Origin: Pogostemon cablin | Taxonomy: Eukaryota > Streptophyta > Magnoliopsida > Lamiales > Lamiaceae | Assembly: GCA_023678885.1 (NCBI GenBank) | Contig: CM042987.1 | Coordinates: 22,406,927 to 22,470,926, forward strand | Direction of reading: 5' to 3' | DNA length: 64,000 bases | Shown: in pieces, positions 11,063-22,111 of the stretch | How positions within the stretch are numbered: position 1 is the first letter of the stretch | Layout of the letters: each line of letters starts with the position of its first letter | The notes under the pieces: model-generated | What the model saw: only the letters and a program-made list of their open reading frames with translations | The model's database searches: none | Told to the model about the DNA's origin: nothing | Position numbers and translations under genes: made by a program

Positions 11063-11268
11063 CCTTGGCGGTTCGCGTGGTCTCTACTTTGTCTCTTCGA
11101 TTCTTGGTACTTTTCATCCTTTTTCCACCTAAAACACAATAAAACACCTCAAGTGCACATAATTCTCACATATATCGAATATAAGACACTTGTGCTCATA
11201 TAAGACTACAATATCAATCAAAAATGTGTTAAATTTGAATCAAAACACGTTTATTTTCTCTCTCATCA

Positions 11269-12300
11269 GAAGGTACTTCAATCTGCTCTTTATTGGCCTA
11301 TTTTGTTCAAAGATAGTGAGACCTATGTGGCGGCATGCGATAGATGTCAAAGGATAGGGAACATAAGTAGGAGAGATGAGATGTCACTTCAACCGAGCAT
11401 TGTTGTTGAGATCTTCGATGTATGGAAGATCGATTTTATGGTGCCTTTTTCCCCATCTAATGGATTTCTCTACATTCTTTTAGCAGTGGATTATGCTTCT
11501 AAGTGGGTGGAAGTCATTCCCACTCGCGTGAATGATTCAAGGACTATTTTATCTTTCTTGAAGAAACATATATTTGCCCGCTATGGAGTTCCTAGAGCAC
11601 TAATAAGCGATGGAGGTACTCACTTCGTCAACAAACTTCTTGAGAAGGTGCTCAAGGATTATGGAGTCAAGCATAAGGTTACTACACCCTATCACCCTCA
11701 AGTGAATGGGCAAGCTGAAGTCTCCAACCGACAAGTGAAATAAATTTTGGAGAAAGTAGTCGGAACAAATAGGAAGGATTGGGCTATGAAGCTCGATAAT
11801 GTTTTATGGGGGTTCCGGACTGCTTATAAGATGGTATTGGATATGTCACCGTATCAAATTATATATGGGAAGCCATGCCACTTACCCGTAGAGATTCAGC
11901 ACCGAGCTTTTTTGGCATTGAGGAGTTTGAACTTGTCTCTTAAGGATCAAAAGGAGTTGAGGATGACTCATATCAATCAATTAGACGAGTTCAAAAATTG
12001 TGCTTACAAGAATTCAGAGATCTATAAGGAGAGAATGAAGAAATGACATGATTCAAAGATCTCATACAAGGAGTTCAAGCAAGGTGATGAGGTATTACTT
12101 TTTAACTTTCGTTTGAAGCTCTTTGCAGGGAAATTGAAATCGAAGTGGACGGGGCCGTTTATTATCCATAGAGTCTGTGGAGGGGGAGTTTTGAGCTTAT
12201 GGACAAAGATGGGGACATTATCGCGGCGAATGGGCATCGTTTGAAGCATTATAAGTTGCCGGATGATGCTAGCGTCGTCTTTAAAGATACCTTGCACTAG
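11269..12300 (+). pseudogene. Ty3/gypsy integrase C-terminal part (Athila-1)
   Basis: Starts within the H2C2 zinc region (the second half, CDRC, at about 11337). The core has WKIDFM (first Asp), DGGTHFVN (second Asp) and NGQAEVSNRQ (Glu), then the C-terminal domain through KWTGPFII and NGHRLKHYKL. In-frame stops at 11741-11743 and 12044-12046 and a frameshift near 12195 kill it. The natural end is DTLH then TAG at 12298-12300. The protein would insert element cDNA into chromosomes. Closely similar to the integrase at 21144-22111, hence the same family. Confidence 0.9.
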
Positions 12301-12443
12301 ATTGGTACCGTCGTGACTCTCCGACATTAAATAAGAGCGCCTGTTGGCGGCTTTCCCTCCCGTTTTATTGCTCTATTTTTATTGGTGTGAGTAAGAAATT
12401 TTTATATTCGATGTACTTATTATTCAGAAATTACATCTCTTTG

Positions 12444-12486
12444 CAAACTTAGCTTTCACTATAGTTTCTACTAAGTTTGGGGGGAG
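12444..12486 (+). repeat. Hairpin plus G-tract (Athila-1)
   Basis: CAAACTTAG (12444-12452) pairs perfectly with CTAAGTTTG (12471-12479), an 18-nt loop, then GGGGGGAGG. It looks like a second, internal polypurine tract beneath a stem, 140 bp after the integrase stop. Confidence 0.8.
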
Positions 12487-12554
12487 GTATGATGTACTTA
12501 CCTCATCATAGTACAGAGAGTATAATCTTTTCTTTGTAACGTTTTCTAGGGGAG

Positions 12555-12631
12555 TTGATTTTTTGCGGTATATTAAAACTTTAACCGATTTTGATGTATC
12601 GATTTTTTGCAATTTGCCTAGTGTTTAGTGG
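12555..12631 (+). repeat. Conserved TTGATTTTTTGC block (Athila-1)
   Basis: TTGATTTTTTGCGG and, 45 bp on, TCGATTTTTTGCAATTTGCC: a direct repeat of a 10-12 nt T-rich motif. Same order and spacing as in Athila-2 and copies A-C. Confidence 0.7.
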
Positions 12632-12789
12632 TCTTTTATTTTTAAGTGTCGTTGCGGAGTTACACTTGATGTTATATGGTATATAAGTGGTTCTCGATTT
12701 TAGAAATTGCTATCTTGATACTTGATGTTGTCCTAGAGTTGAATTGTTGCTGGGAAATACAAGAAAAATACGAAGTTTATGGGGTTCGA

Positions 12790-13315
12790 GAGGTTGTTCG
12801 ACTTCCAGTAAGTTGTTTGACCATGATGTTTGATCTAGCAATGGTCAAATGAAATGTGTAATTCTTTCAGTAAGGTTGATCAACCTGGACAAGGTTGTTC
12901 GACTACAGTGTGAACTCGAACGGAAGTCAAACAAAATGTACAAATTCTTCCAGAAAGGTTGTTCGACCTGGACCATGCTGTTCGACCAAGTTGTCTTAGT
13001 CGAGCAAAGGTCGAACAAAATGTGCAAAACTTACAGAGAGTTTGTTCGACCAAGCAATGGTTGCTCGACCAGAAATGTAAAGTCGAGCTGAAGTCGAACA
13101 GGACAGAGGAGAACAGGGAGCGCGACTAGGCAGTTTGTTCGACTTCTAGTACTTGTTTGACCTATATATTTTGGTCGAACGGAGGTTGAACGACGCAAAT
13201 TTTAAAGGGCAGATCTAGGTTGCTCGACTTACAACCCTTGTTCGACCAATCTGACCAAGTCGAGTGGGCTCCTGAAATAGTTTTAAAAGGTCAGTTTTTC
13301 ATTCAGTTCGACATA
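12790..13315 (+). repeat. TTCGACC/GGTCGAA array in the INT-env spacer (Athila-1)
   Basis: Roughly 20 degenerate copies such as TTGTTCGACC, GTCGAACA and TTGCTCGACC in both orientations. Here the flanking base is T rather than G (TGTTCGACC), so this array has its own subtype. No ORF of note crosses it. Confidence 0.8.
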
Positions 13316-13925
13316 CACCCGTCACCCTTTCTCTAGCACTGATTCCAAGCCATAAGTTTTTCTTCCCAAACTCTTTCCTACACTCTAATCCTCCATTCCA
13401 CACACTTCCACATCCAAATTCGAGGGATTGTAGTGATAATGCTTAGTGAAAAATGGGTGAGTGGATTCATGCTAGTTTTTGTTGGGTTTGATCGTTGAAT
13501 TGTTGAAGTTCTTATTTGAAATTGCACTTGAATTTTCATGGTTTGATTTACGTTGAATTGTAGAATTTTTTGTGAAATTGATAGTGTGTTTAGTATGGGC
13601 TTGAAGTTAATTTTGATTTATATATATGGGCTCATTGAATTTAAGTCTTCTGGTGTGCAATTGAAGGTGGAAGATGAACATACTAGTATTTTGGTTGAAG
13701 TTTATGTGATGTAAAAAGCATGTTTGTGTGGAGCAGTGATAAGACTAAGAGAGTTTCCATTATGCTTGATTGAAAGTGTTGATGATAGTGCAAATTATAA
13801 TTGAATGAACACTTGTGGTTGTGTTGATTGAAGCACATGAATTTGAAGTCTTGAGTAGGATTCATGCTAGTCTTAGGATGTGTATATCTATCTCTTTGGT
13901 ATGTATTGAAGTATTGTTATTGTAG

Positions 13926-15616
13926 GAAAATGGATTGCTTCTTCATCCAAGAGGAAGGGACCTAGGTCGCCTTCGCTTGGAGAGATAGTCAAGAAAATGA
14001 GGATGGAGAAGAGGAGGCCATCTGATTACGGAACCAAAATTCCAAACTGGGAGGAGAAGAAGGAGTTGTGGGCTGCAATAGCACAAAATATCACGAGGAT
14101 GCGGTATAAGAATGATCATGCGGTAGTAGAGATGAACATTATCAACGATATTCGTTGGATGTTCAATCAGGTGGGCATTACTAAGTTCATGAAGATGAAT
14201 AGAGAGACCTATTTTCATATCACTGTGGAGGTCTTATGCACATTAAGGATTGAGCGTGGAGACCGATACCTTCCCTATGGTATTCGGATGTAGATTAGCA
14301 GGTAAGAGTAGATGATGTGGGCCCGAGAGTTCAATGAATTGATTGGCTGTAAGAATGAAGTTGATGTGGAGCACGATGATTTTAAGCCGGATGAGTTTTA
14401 GAGAGCTATTACGGGGACGCGAGAGCGATATAATTCAAATACTTCCAAGGTTGCCATCATTCAAAACCCCGTAATCGCTTACATGGACAGAATTTCGAGC
14501 AACACGTTGTTTGCTATGTCCAAAAGAAGCTGTATTCCGAGGAGGGATCTGCACATTCTATGGTGCATGCTTCATAGAGTTTGCTTAAATGTAGTGGCGT
14601 ACTTTTTCAATCAGCTTCACAAGTTCACGACTCATGGATTTTAGTGCGTAAACATCCGAGGACTCATCACCTTGATAGCTGAGTACTATAGAGCCAATTT
14701 GAGTGGGCACAGGCCTATCCGAGGGGATCAAAACTTGATCTTGACTTCATGTGTGAGGATGGGGCTAATTGAGCAGCTAGATGATACTTGGATGTTCATC
14801 CGAGGAAAGAATCCTAGTATGTTCAGATTTTCGTTGGTGATTGTTGATCTCACTACTGTTAGGGTCAACAATAATTTACTGATGAATACCACGGAGCACA
14901 AGGTGATCTCGGAGACGTGCTTGGGAAGAGGAGATTGGAGACTCCTTACTGATATACGGGCTCATGGGATCGTCTTAGATGAGGACATGGTCCTGATAGG
15001 AGATCCGACTGACTTTGTAGAGGAAGAGCTGCAGCCACCACCCACTTTTTATTATTCGGCCTATGCCCAAAAGCGATGATTCACTTGTCCCCTTGTCCAT
15101 AGGGACCTTATGGCATACAACCGAAATGACTCCCGCTAGATAGCCATCCCTTTCTCTCTTTTTACAGCCTCGTGGACGGACGAAAGAAGGAAAGTTACAG
15201 AACGGGGCAGTGAAGGCTCGCGAAATAGACAGCAAGCGATAGATATACCCCCGGTACAGCCTCAGCAACCACAGGAGCAGGAGTTTTTTGAGCCACCACC
15301 ACATCCACAGCCGCAACAGGATTATTGGGTAGCCCAGGAATAGTTTTATCAGGAGCAGTTCCGGTTGATGTATGAGCATTTTGCCACACTCAATGCGAAC
15401 CAACAAGAAACAAATAGACAGCTGGTGCTTGCGAAAGCTAACTATGATGCACTCAATGCACATTATGATGCAATGGATGGTCGGTTGAGGCAGACGTATG
15501 ATCATGGGCGCATGATGGATAGGAATATCAGTGATCTCCATAGAGTGTTTGATCGATAGAGTGCAGAGATGAGTGAAGATGAGGATGATGAGGATGATGA
15601 TGCTCTGGAGGAGTAG
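13926..15616 (+). pseudogene. ATHILA ORF-1-like protein in env position (Athila-1)
   Basis: Begins after a splice-acceptor-like TTATTGTAG with KWIASSSKRKG. Lys/Arg-rich N-terminus; a central domain with INDIRWMFNQVGITKFM, YFHITVEVLCTLR and, further on, NPVIAYMDRI and NVVAYFFNQL; then GLITLIAEYY and WMFIRGKN. The C-terminus is P/Q-rich, then a heptad-like segment (FATLNANQQETNRQL) and an acidic D/E tail ending at TAG 15614-15616. One frame throughout with several stops (for example at 14291-14293 and 15077-15079). Layout matches the ORF after integrase in Athila elements (ATHILA ORF-1 family). Function is unknown; I see no signal peptide or membrane span, so 'env' refers only to position. The first coding exon seen in Athila-2 (23155) is deleted here. 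Confidence 0.75.
15045..15250. other. Foreign-looking insertion in the env-position ORF
   Basis: Between ELQPPP and the P/Q-rich region Athila-1 carries about 200 bp that have no counterpart at 34220-34240 in Athila-2. The stretch has more G+C and fewer A/T runs than its flanks (CTCGTGGACGGACGAAAG, GTGAAGGCTCGCG) and adds stops. It looks like captured non-element DNA; an organellar source is possible but unproven. Confidence 0.4.
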
Positions 15617-16349
15617 AGTTGCCAGGTCTTTTATCTTTTCTGATTCTTCTCATCCCCATTCTCTTTTACACTTTACAGGTGGAGACTTGATTACTGTGGG
15701 TGTAGTGTATGATTCATGTGTGGGTGTCATGTATTTGATATTGATGTTATTCCTGGGTGATTGATGTTTGATGTTGGATTATTTGATGTGCTTAGGATTG
15801 CCTAATGCTTTGAGGATTCTTCATGTTATGCATGTGCCTTATTTTGATGCATGTTGATTTGTTGATGACGAGCATGTTCTATTTTTACTTGTAGTTCATA
15901 GAAAATTGATATTGATTGCATGCTTTGAAGAGTGCTTATGATTCTATTACCCATGTAAGGATTTGATCTTTTTAATTGTTCTATAAGCATGATAGTTTAT
16001 TCTTGAGAGTCGTTAGTATACTCGTATTCTAGAACTTGACTTGGAGTCTTGTTTGAAGTCTATAATTGATAGATGATAGGAAATGATCTTAGGCCATTGT
16101 TGTTGATTACGTCAATTAGCTAAATTTATCCTACCTTATTATATGATTATCATTGGAAGCCCTTTTGAGCCTTTAAGCTTTTTCTTTTGCAAGCTGTTGA
16201 TAAATAGCCGTTTACCTTGTTGAGCTTTGAACACTTATTACTAGTAAAGAGTGGAGGTAAATGAATGCTATATGAAGTTTTGAGGAAGAATAGGAAGGAG
16301 AGATTTGGTATAATAAGAATAAAGAGACAAAAGGTTAAATCTTGCAAGG

Positions 16350-16438
16350 GATAGTACCTAAAACCGGTATCCCTAATATTAGAAAGGGTAGTGCCCAAAA
16401 CTGGTACCCTTATTTGAAGAACACTGGAATTGGTATTC
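16350..16438 (+). repeat. Triple 22-bp GGTA...TACC repeat (Athila-1)
   Basis: Units at 16350-16371, 16387-16408 and a weaker one about 16419-16438. Pattern: GGTAGTGC, two pyrimidines, AAA, N, CTGGTACC. The ends GGTA/TACC are complementary. Also found three times each in copies B and C. Confidence 0.75.
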
Positions 16439-16953
16439 TACTGCGAAGAAAAGATGTTGATCTAAGAGAAGATGGAGAAAGCGTGTATTGATGTGATCGT
16501 AAGAAGAACGAAGGAGAAAAGAAGGAAGCTGTTAAAAGTAAATCTCCAAGGTACTTCTTTACTAGTAAATTTAGTTACTTATCTATATTTTCCTACCTTT
16601 ACCAAAGAGCAAACGTTACAACCTAAATGCAAGTCCTTTGTGATCCCAGTATTGAAATAGTTATAGATGTATTTTTGAGACCCTTGTCAAGCTTATGATC
16701 ACGCAAGTATATGAATTGAAATTGAGTTTCGATACTAACTATAAAGTGTACATCTTTTACACTTGAGAGAGAGAGTAAACACTTATCCGTGAGTTAGATG
16801 ACATAGCACTCGTAGAAGTATTGTGATTGATTGATGTTTTTGCATGAATGAAAGGTATGATGGATTGCATGTTTTGAGTTGATATAATTACATGTGTTAG
16901 GATGGGTTGTGCTTGATCTCGTGATTACACTCTCTGGATTTATTTTGATTTTC

Positions 16954-16990
16954 GTTGCCTCGGGATGAGCAACATGTAAGTTTGGGGGTT
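16954..16990 (+). promoter_or_regulatory. Pre-PPT hairpin and polypurine tract (Athila-1)
   Basis: Stem GTTG-C-CTCG, loop GGA, TGAG-CAAC (16954-16973), then ATGTAAGTTTGGGGGTT up to the LTR start. One stem pair is G-T here but G-C in copy B, so pairing is kept despite the change. Confidence 0.65.
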
Positions 16991-17223
16991 TGATGAGAGT
17001 GTAGATTCACGTATTTTGAGCTCTGATTTGTGTGAGAATTGAGCACGATTGAGTCTTTTATTGAGACGAATCGGTTTGTTTATGGAAAAGGCGCAAATCA
17101 TAGCGTATAAGGGCTTTTTGAGCATATTTGTATAGGAAAACAGGTCTTAAAGGCTCAGAATTGGAAGACACAATTTTTAAGGCGATTGTCGAAAGCCATT
17201 TGACCTCAAGATCTTGTTCGACC

Positions 17224-18424
17224 TGTTGGCAATTGGATCGTGCGGTTCAACATGATCCGTTTGGATTAACAGGCAAACAAAAACAGCGGAAGCAATTAGA
17301 ATTTGTTTGCCGTACTTCTGGGTTGATGTAGAGGATGAACAGCAGAGAACCACCTCTCAATCTTCTGCTGTATGTCCCAAGTCAAATCCTGCTGTTGTGT
17401 GGGCAACAATCCGCAGGATTCTCTCAATCTGCTCCTATTCTTTCTAACTGTCAAATGAGGTACTGACTTAGGGTTAACAGGAGCTGAGATAACTTATATA
17501 GTTGGGCTACAGCAGGGACCAGGAGGAGAAATTGGGCTGGGCCTCAATTGAATTTAATTAACCAAGCTTAGCCCAAAGCTTTTGATTAAATCTAATAATA
17601 ATAATATAGTCCACTAAAATATTATTACTGCACTACCCGTCCAATCCCAAAATTATGTTCTGGGCTCCTTCTTATTATGAGCCCGACAGTCTCCCCATGT
17701 TTAAGATATACAATTCCCATTAATTAATTAAGTTACTGACAACTCAAATTAATTAATATCTCATCTGAGAGTAGTACCACTCAACCTTATTATCATGCCG
17801 GAAATTAATCCACTTGCAAGATTTACATGATAAACCTTATGAGCTCCTCAAGGGGACATCATCAACCTATGTCGGACATGGATTCCTTCTACAATCAACA
17901 ACACACCATAGATACAGCACTACTTCCCAACTCACTGAGTTTGTTGATTTAATACTTATAAATCTCACCCATTGATGAATCAAAGAAATACATACTGCCC
18001 TACGTGTCGAGGTTATTGTATAGGGATTAAGAGCACGAACTTCCATAATAACAGAGATCAAGTTCTACTATATAGTCAGTATAAGAAGAACGATCTCAGG
18101 CGGTCCTGCTCAATACACACAAGTGCACTAATGTGATTCTATAGCCAAGACAAGCTAATACCAAACCACACTACAACCATACCGATAGAGAGTCCCCATC
18201 TATCTCAGTTGTGAGCATCTGTTTATACTTTATAAGGAAACCGATAATATGATCTTCTGTGTGTTGTCGCACAACATATTATCTACAGTATAAAGTAAAT
18301 GGACTATTGCATCATGCATATAAAATAAATTATAAGATGGAATCATTTGATCAATGATTCTCATTTCAAATATTGTTATGACATTGTTCATACTAAAGCT
18401 AGACTTTTAGTATACAATCCAACA
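17224..18424 (-). mobile_element. Solo Ty1/copia LTR
   Basis: 1201 bp bounded by TGTTGG...CCAACA, flanked on both sides by CGACC (17219-17223 and 18425-18429), a perfect 5-bp duplication. Minus-strand orientation: it ends in the reverse of TGTTGGATTGTATACTAAAAG, the start of the LTRs at 24283, 30915 and 34889. No internal domain remains, so the element was removed by LTR-LTR recombination. The target lies within a TTCGACC motif. Confidence 0.9.
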
Positions 18425-18650
18425 CGACCATCATCACTTTGGTCGAACAAGGTGGCTAAGTCGAGCAGAATACGCAGATTCGTCCAGAGAGCTTGCTCAA
18501 CTTGGAGATGTTGCTCGACTAGAATCATCTTAGTTGAGAAGATGAGTGAAGTAGAACAAAATGTTAGAAAACTACAGTGAGCTTGCTCGACCATTCCTCG
18601 AGTTGGAGGCCTTGCTCGACCAGTCACGGCGTAGTCGAACGGATTCTCGC
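18425..18650 (+). repeat. TTCGACC-type array in the Athila-1 LTR
   Basis: Motifs such as GGTCGAACA, GCTCGACC and TAGTCGAAC in both orientations, continued left of the solo LTR (17195-17223). Located in U3, upstream of the TATA box at 18746. Confidence 0.75.
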
Positions 18651-18745
18651 TGCTGTAATTTATGGTAATTCCGAATATCTTTTACCAAATTTGACGTGTG
18701 CTTCAAGCAAAAGCCCATCCAAAGCCCATAAGGAGGTTCCATGAG

Positions 18746-18753
18746 TATAAAAG
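18746..18753 (+). promoter_or_regulatory. LTR TATA box, Athila-1
   Basis: TATAAAAG preceded by AAAGCCCATAAGGAGG and followed by an A/G-rich start region. The same arrangement occurs in the Athila-3 LTR (56990-56997). Confidence 0.55.
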
Positions 18754-19744
18754 AAGACCTTTCGCAAGAGAAAAGAGGACACACATCATTCATCATTCAT
18801 TCACCACCGAAACCCTACCATCATCCGAAGGAGTCGTGAAGAAAGGTTCGTCTGGCGCGCCAAGTAAGATCATACCAATTAACCATGATTGTTCCTAGAT
18901 CAATCATAGGCTATAACCGCTCCAGTAGTTCTAGGGTTATGAAAGTTTTATGAGTTAATTGAATTTCCATGTATAAACTCCGTACAACACTACTTGTGGT
19001 TTATTTTATATAAGATTGTACTTTTAATTCATACTCATGGTCGTTTTGTGCATCATTAATTGTTATGTAGCGTCTGAATACATAGCTTGGTTATTGATTG
19101 AGTGCGTTCACTACTGAGCAAGATTACATGTTATAATTCTAAGTGAAGGGATTCTGAAGTCTTATTAGAACTATCTTATATAGATACTTGTTAATTGGAT
19201 ATTTTTGGGTTAATAAGCAGGATAAAGAGTATAACATCATAGTACTTATAAAGGGAGTTCATATCGGGTTAGAGTACTAAGTGGACGAGAAATAATTGAT
19301 ATTGATAGTACCTAGAAAGGGGGGTGAATTATATCTCTTGCTCCAAGGATATTCACACGTGTCATACGCTTGTTTGCTTGTGTCTATAGAGTGAGCTTGC
19401 ATGGTTTAGTGATGCATCCATAAGCCACAAGGCAGAGTCGAACAATAACACATGGAAATTAATAAGTAAAATTGGATGACCCGAAGAACTACCTAATTTC
19501 TTACTTGATCACAATCGTATTTCCTCTATTGCTTGTTTATTTAATTTGCTATCTAAGTTATTCGCTATTTAATTCTGTAACTTTTCCAAACCAATTTGCC
19601 AACATAGTCTTAGTTAATTAGAATATAATTAAATTGATAATCATCCGTCCCTTGGGTACGATAATCACTTGGTTGCCTATCGAAACTACAATTGATATCC
19701 TTAATACTTGGAGATTAATTTGCGTGCAAAGAAAACGCGCATCA

Positions 19745-22111
19745 GCGGGGTATAAGTTTTATTGTTTCTTGGACGGGTACTCAGTTTATAATCAAATCAT
19801 GATTGCTCCCGAGGATCAAGAAAAGACTACTTTTACTTGTCCTTATGGAACCTTTGCTTTTAGAAAGATGCCTTTTGGTTATGTAATGTCCTGCTACATT
19901 TCAGCGTTGCATGATGGCCATATTTGATGGATTAATAGAGAAGATCATGGAGGTGTTTATAGATGATTTTTCTATTTTTGGTTCCTCCTTTGATATTTGT
20001 TTGTGTAACCTATCTAGTGTTTTGAAGAGATGTCAAGAAACTAATCTTGTCTTGAATTGGGAGAAGTGCCACTTCATGGTGAGAGATGGGATTGTTCTTG
20101 GGCATCATATTTTGGCCAAGGGATTGCAGGTTGATTGAGCAAAGGTGGTGGCGATTGAGAAGCTTCCACCACCTACTAATGAGAAGGGAGTGCGGTCTTT
20201 CCTTCGACACGTCAGATACTATAGAAGATTTATCAAAGACTTCTCAAAATACTGCAAGCCCCTGTCTCATTTACTTGAAAAAGATGTTCCTTTTGTTTTT
20301 GACAAAGAATGTCTAACATCTTTTCAGGTTTTAAAAGAGGCGCTTATTGCTGCACCTATCTTGATCACAACGGATTGGACTCAACCATTTGTATTTATAT
20401 GTGATGCAAGTGATCTAGCACTTGGAGTGGTGCTCGGGCAGCTGAGAGAAAAGAAGTTACTATGCGAGTAAGACTTTTGATGCAGCAAAAAAGAACTATA
20501 CTGTCACTGAAAAGGAGTTTTTAGATGTTGTGTATGCATTCAACAAGTTTCGACAGTATTTGGTTGGTATAAAGACAATAGTGTACACGGATCATTCTGC
20601 GATCTGGTACTTGATGGAAAAGAAGGAAACGAAGCCCAGGATTATTAGATGGATCCTTCTTCTATAAGAGTTTGATATGGAGATCTGAGATAAGAAAGGA
20701 ATGGAGAATGTTTTGGCGGATCACCTATCAAGGTTAGAGACAAGGGAGCATTGTGATCATTCTTTTGAATACATTGAAAAGATGTTCTCGGATGAGAAGA
20801 TTATGGCGGTGTTTGCTGAAGAAATGGAGAAATCTTGTGTAGTAGTTGCTCAAGGAATGGATCCATGGTACGCTGATTATGTCAATTACATTGCCATAGG
20901 TAAAATTTCGAAAGATCTCAATAGGTATCAACTTGCCAAATTCAAGAGAGATGTTGAGACTTTTCTATGGTATGATCCTTTTGTGTACAAGATTTGTACA
21001 TATTCTATCATCCGTAGGCATGTGCCCGAGATAGATATGGAGAGTGTTCTTGATTTTTGTCATGCACAACCTAAACGGGGGCACTTCGGAGCTCAAAAGA
21101 TTGCAGCAAAGGTACTTCAATCCGCTATTTATTTTGGCCTTCCTTGTTTAAAGATTGTCAAAGGATGGGAAACATAAATAAAAGGGATGAGATGCCACTT
21201 CAGCCAAGCATTGTTGTAGAGATCTTCGATGTATGGGGAATTGATTTTATGTGGCCATTTCACCTATCTAATGGATTCCTATACATCCTTATTGCTGTTG
21301 ATTATGTTTCTAAGTGGGTGGAAAAGATTCCAACTCGACTGAAAGATTCAAAGACGGTCTTGTCATTCATGAAGAAGTATATTTTTGCCCTCTATGGAGT
21401 TCCTAGAGCACTTGTAAGTGATGGAGGATCCCACTTTGTCAACAAACTTACTGAAAGAGTTCTTAAAGAATATGGTGTTTAGCATAGGGTTACTACACCC
21501 TATCATCCTCAAGCGAATGGGCAAGCGGAAGTCTCTAACCGGCAAGTAAAGCAAATCCTGGAGAAGATGGTTGGAACCAATAGGAAGGATTGGGCTATGA
21601 AGCACAATGATGTTTTATGGGAGTTTCGAACCGCACATAAGACTATGCTAGACATGTCACCTTATCAAATTGTCTATGGAAAGCCGGGCCACTTACCCGT
21701 AGAGATTCAGCATAAGTCTTTTAGGGCCGTGAGAAGTATGAACTTGTCTTTTAAGGAACAAAAGGAGTTGAGGTTGACTCATATCAATCAACTAGACGAG
21801 TTCAGAAATCAAGCTTTCAAGAACTCAGTGATCTATAAGGAGAGAATGAAGAAGTGGCATGACTCAAAGATCACTTATAAAGAGTTCAAACAAGGAGATA
21901 AGGTATTACTTTTTAACTCTCGTTTGAAGCTTTTTGTAGGAAAATTGAAATCAAAGTGGACGAGACCGTTCATTATCCATAGATCCTGCGGTGGGGGAGT
22001 TTTGTGATCATGGATAAAGATGGAGACATCTTAGCGACGAATGGGCATCGATTGAAGCACTATAAGTTGTTGGATGATGCTTGCATCATCTTTGAAGATA
22101 CATTACATTGA
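19745..22111 (+). pseudogene. Athila-2 pol: reverse transcriptase, RNase H and integrase
   Basis: RT begins mid-domain with FYCFLDGYS, FTCPYGTFAFRKMPFG and the catalytic VFIDDFSIFG (19953-19982); then KLPPPTNEKGVRSFL, RRFIKDFS and RNase H with FVFICDASD, TVTEKEFLDVV and YTDHSAIWYL. Then the INT zinc region (HFGAQKIAAKVLQSAIY), core (WGIDFM, DGGSHFVN, NGQAEVSNRQ) and C-terminus to DTLH and TGA 22109-22111. Frameshifts near 19890, 20465 and 21150 and stops at 20137 and 21480 inactivate it. About 25-30 bp covering part of the zinc-finger Cys region are missing near 21150 compared with Athila-1. Confidence 0.92.

Larger units (their letters stand above)
6281..11268 (-). mobile_element. Copy A: gag-only Athila-like element, 3' end truncated
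   Basis: Read on the minus strand: 5' LTR (11268-9475), primer site, Gag fusion frame (9288-7084), then a 3' non-coding region that stops at about 6280. Neither the terminal polypurine tract nor the 3' LTR is present. The break point aligns inside the 3' region of copy B near 43530, which confirms truncation. The element abuts Athila-1 integrase at 11269. Protease, RT, RNase H and INT are absent, so it would have depended on a partner element. Confidence 0.8.
9475..11268 (-). repeat. 5' LTR of copy A
   Basis: 1794 bp. On the minus strand it begins TGATGAGAGAG (at 11268) and ends GAAAACGCGCATCA (at 9475), with the canonical TG...CA ends. It carries a GGTTCGACC array in U3, a TATAAAAG box at 10612-10619 and the conserved R-U5 half. 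The base after it, 11269, begins GAAGG, the expected target duplication, but the partner copy is lost with the 3' LTR. Confidence 0.85.
15617..16990 (+). other. 3' non-coding region of Athila-1
   Basis: No gene seen. It contains the shared phrase GTATTCTAGAACTTG (16024-16038), the triple 22-bp repeat at 16350-16438, the pre-PPT hairpin (16954-16973) and the polypurine tract (16979-16990). Its order matches copies B and C. Confidence 0.7.
11269..19744 (+). mobile_element. Athila-1: Ty3/gypsy element, 5' part lost
   Basis: Holds integrase, INT-env spacer, an ATHILA ORF-1-like frame, a 3' non-coding region, a polypurine tract and a 3' LTR ending at 19744. Gag, protease, RT and the 5' LTR should lie left of 11269, but copy A and the Gag-protease element occupy that side, so the left part was removed or rearranged. 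Its LTR end at 19744 abuts the RT of Athila-2, meaning Athila-1 entered Athila-2. Confidence 0.75.
16991..19744 (+). repeat. 3' LTR of Athila-1, split by a solo copia LTR
   Basis: Starts TGATGAGAGTGTAGATTCAC and ends GAAAACGCGCATCA. Without the 1201-bp copia LTR and its 5-bp duplication it is about 1548 bp. It shares its U3 start with the Athila-3 LTR (56428) and its R-U5 half with all gypsy LTRs here (for example GAGTGCGTTCACT near 19099). TATA box at 18746-18753. Confidence 0.85.

Noticed and set aside
13926..15616. True envelope glycoprotein
   Set aside because: No signal peptide, no hydrophobic anchor and a basic N-terminus with an acidic coiled C-terminus; only the position is env-like.
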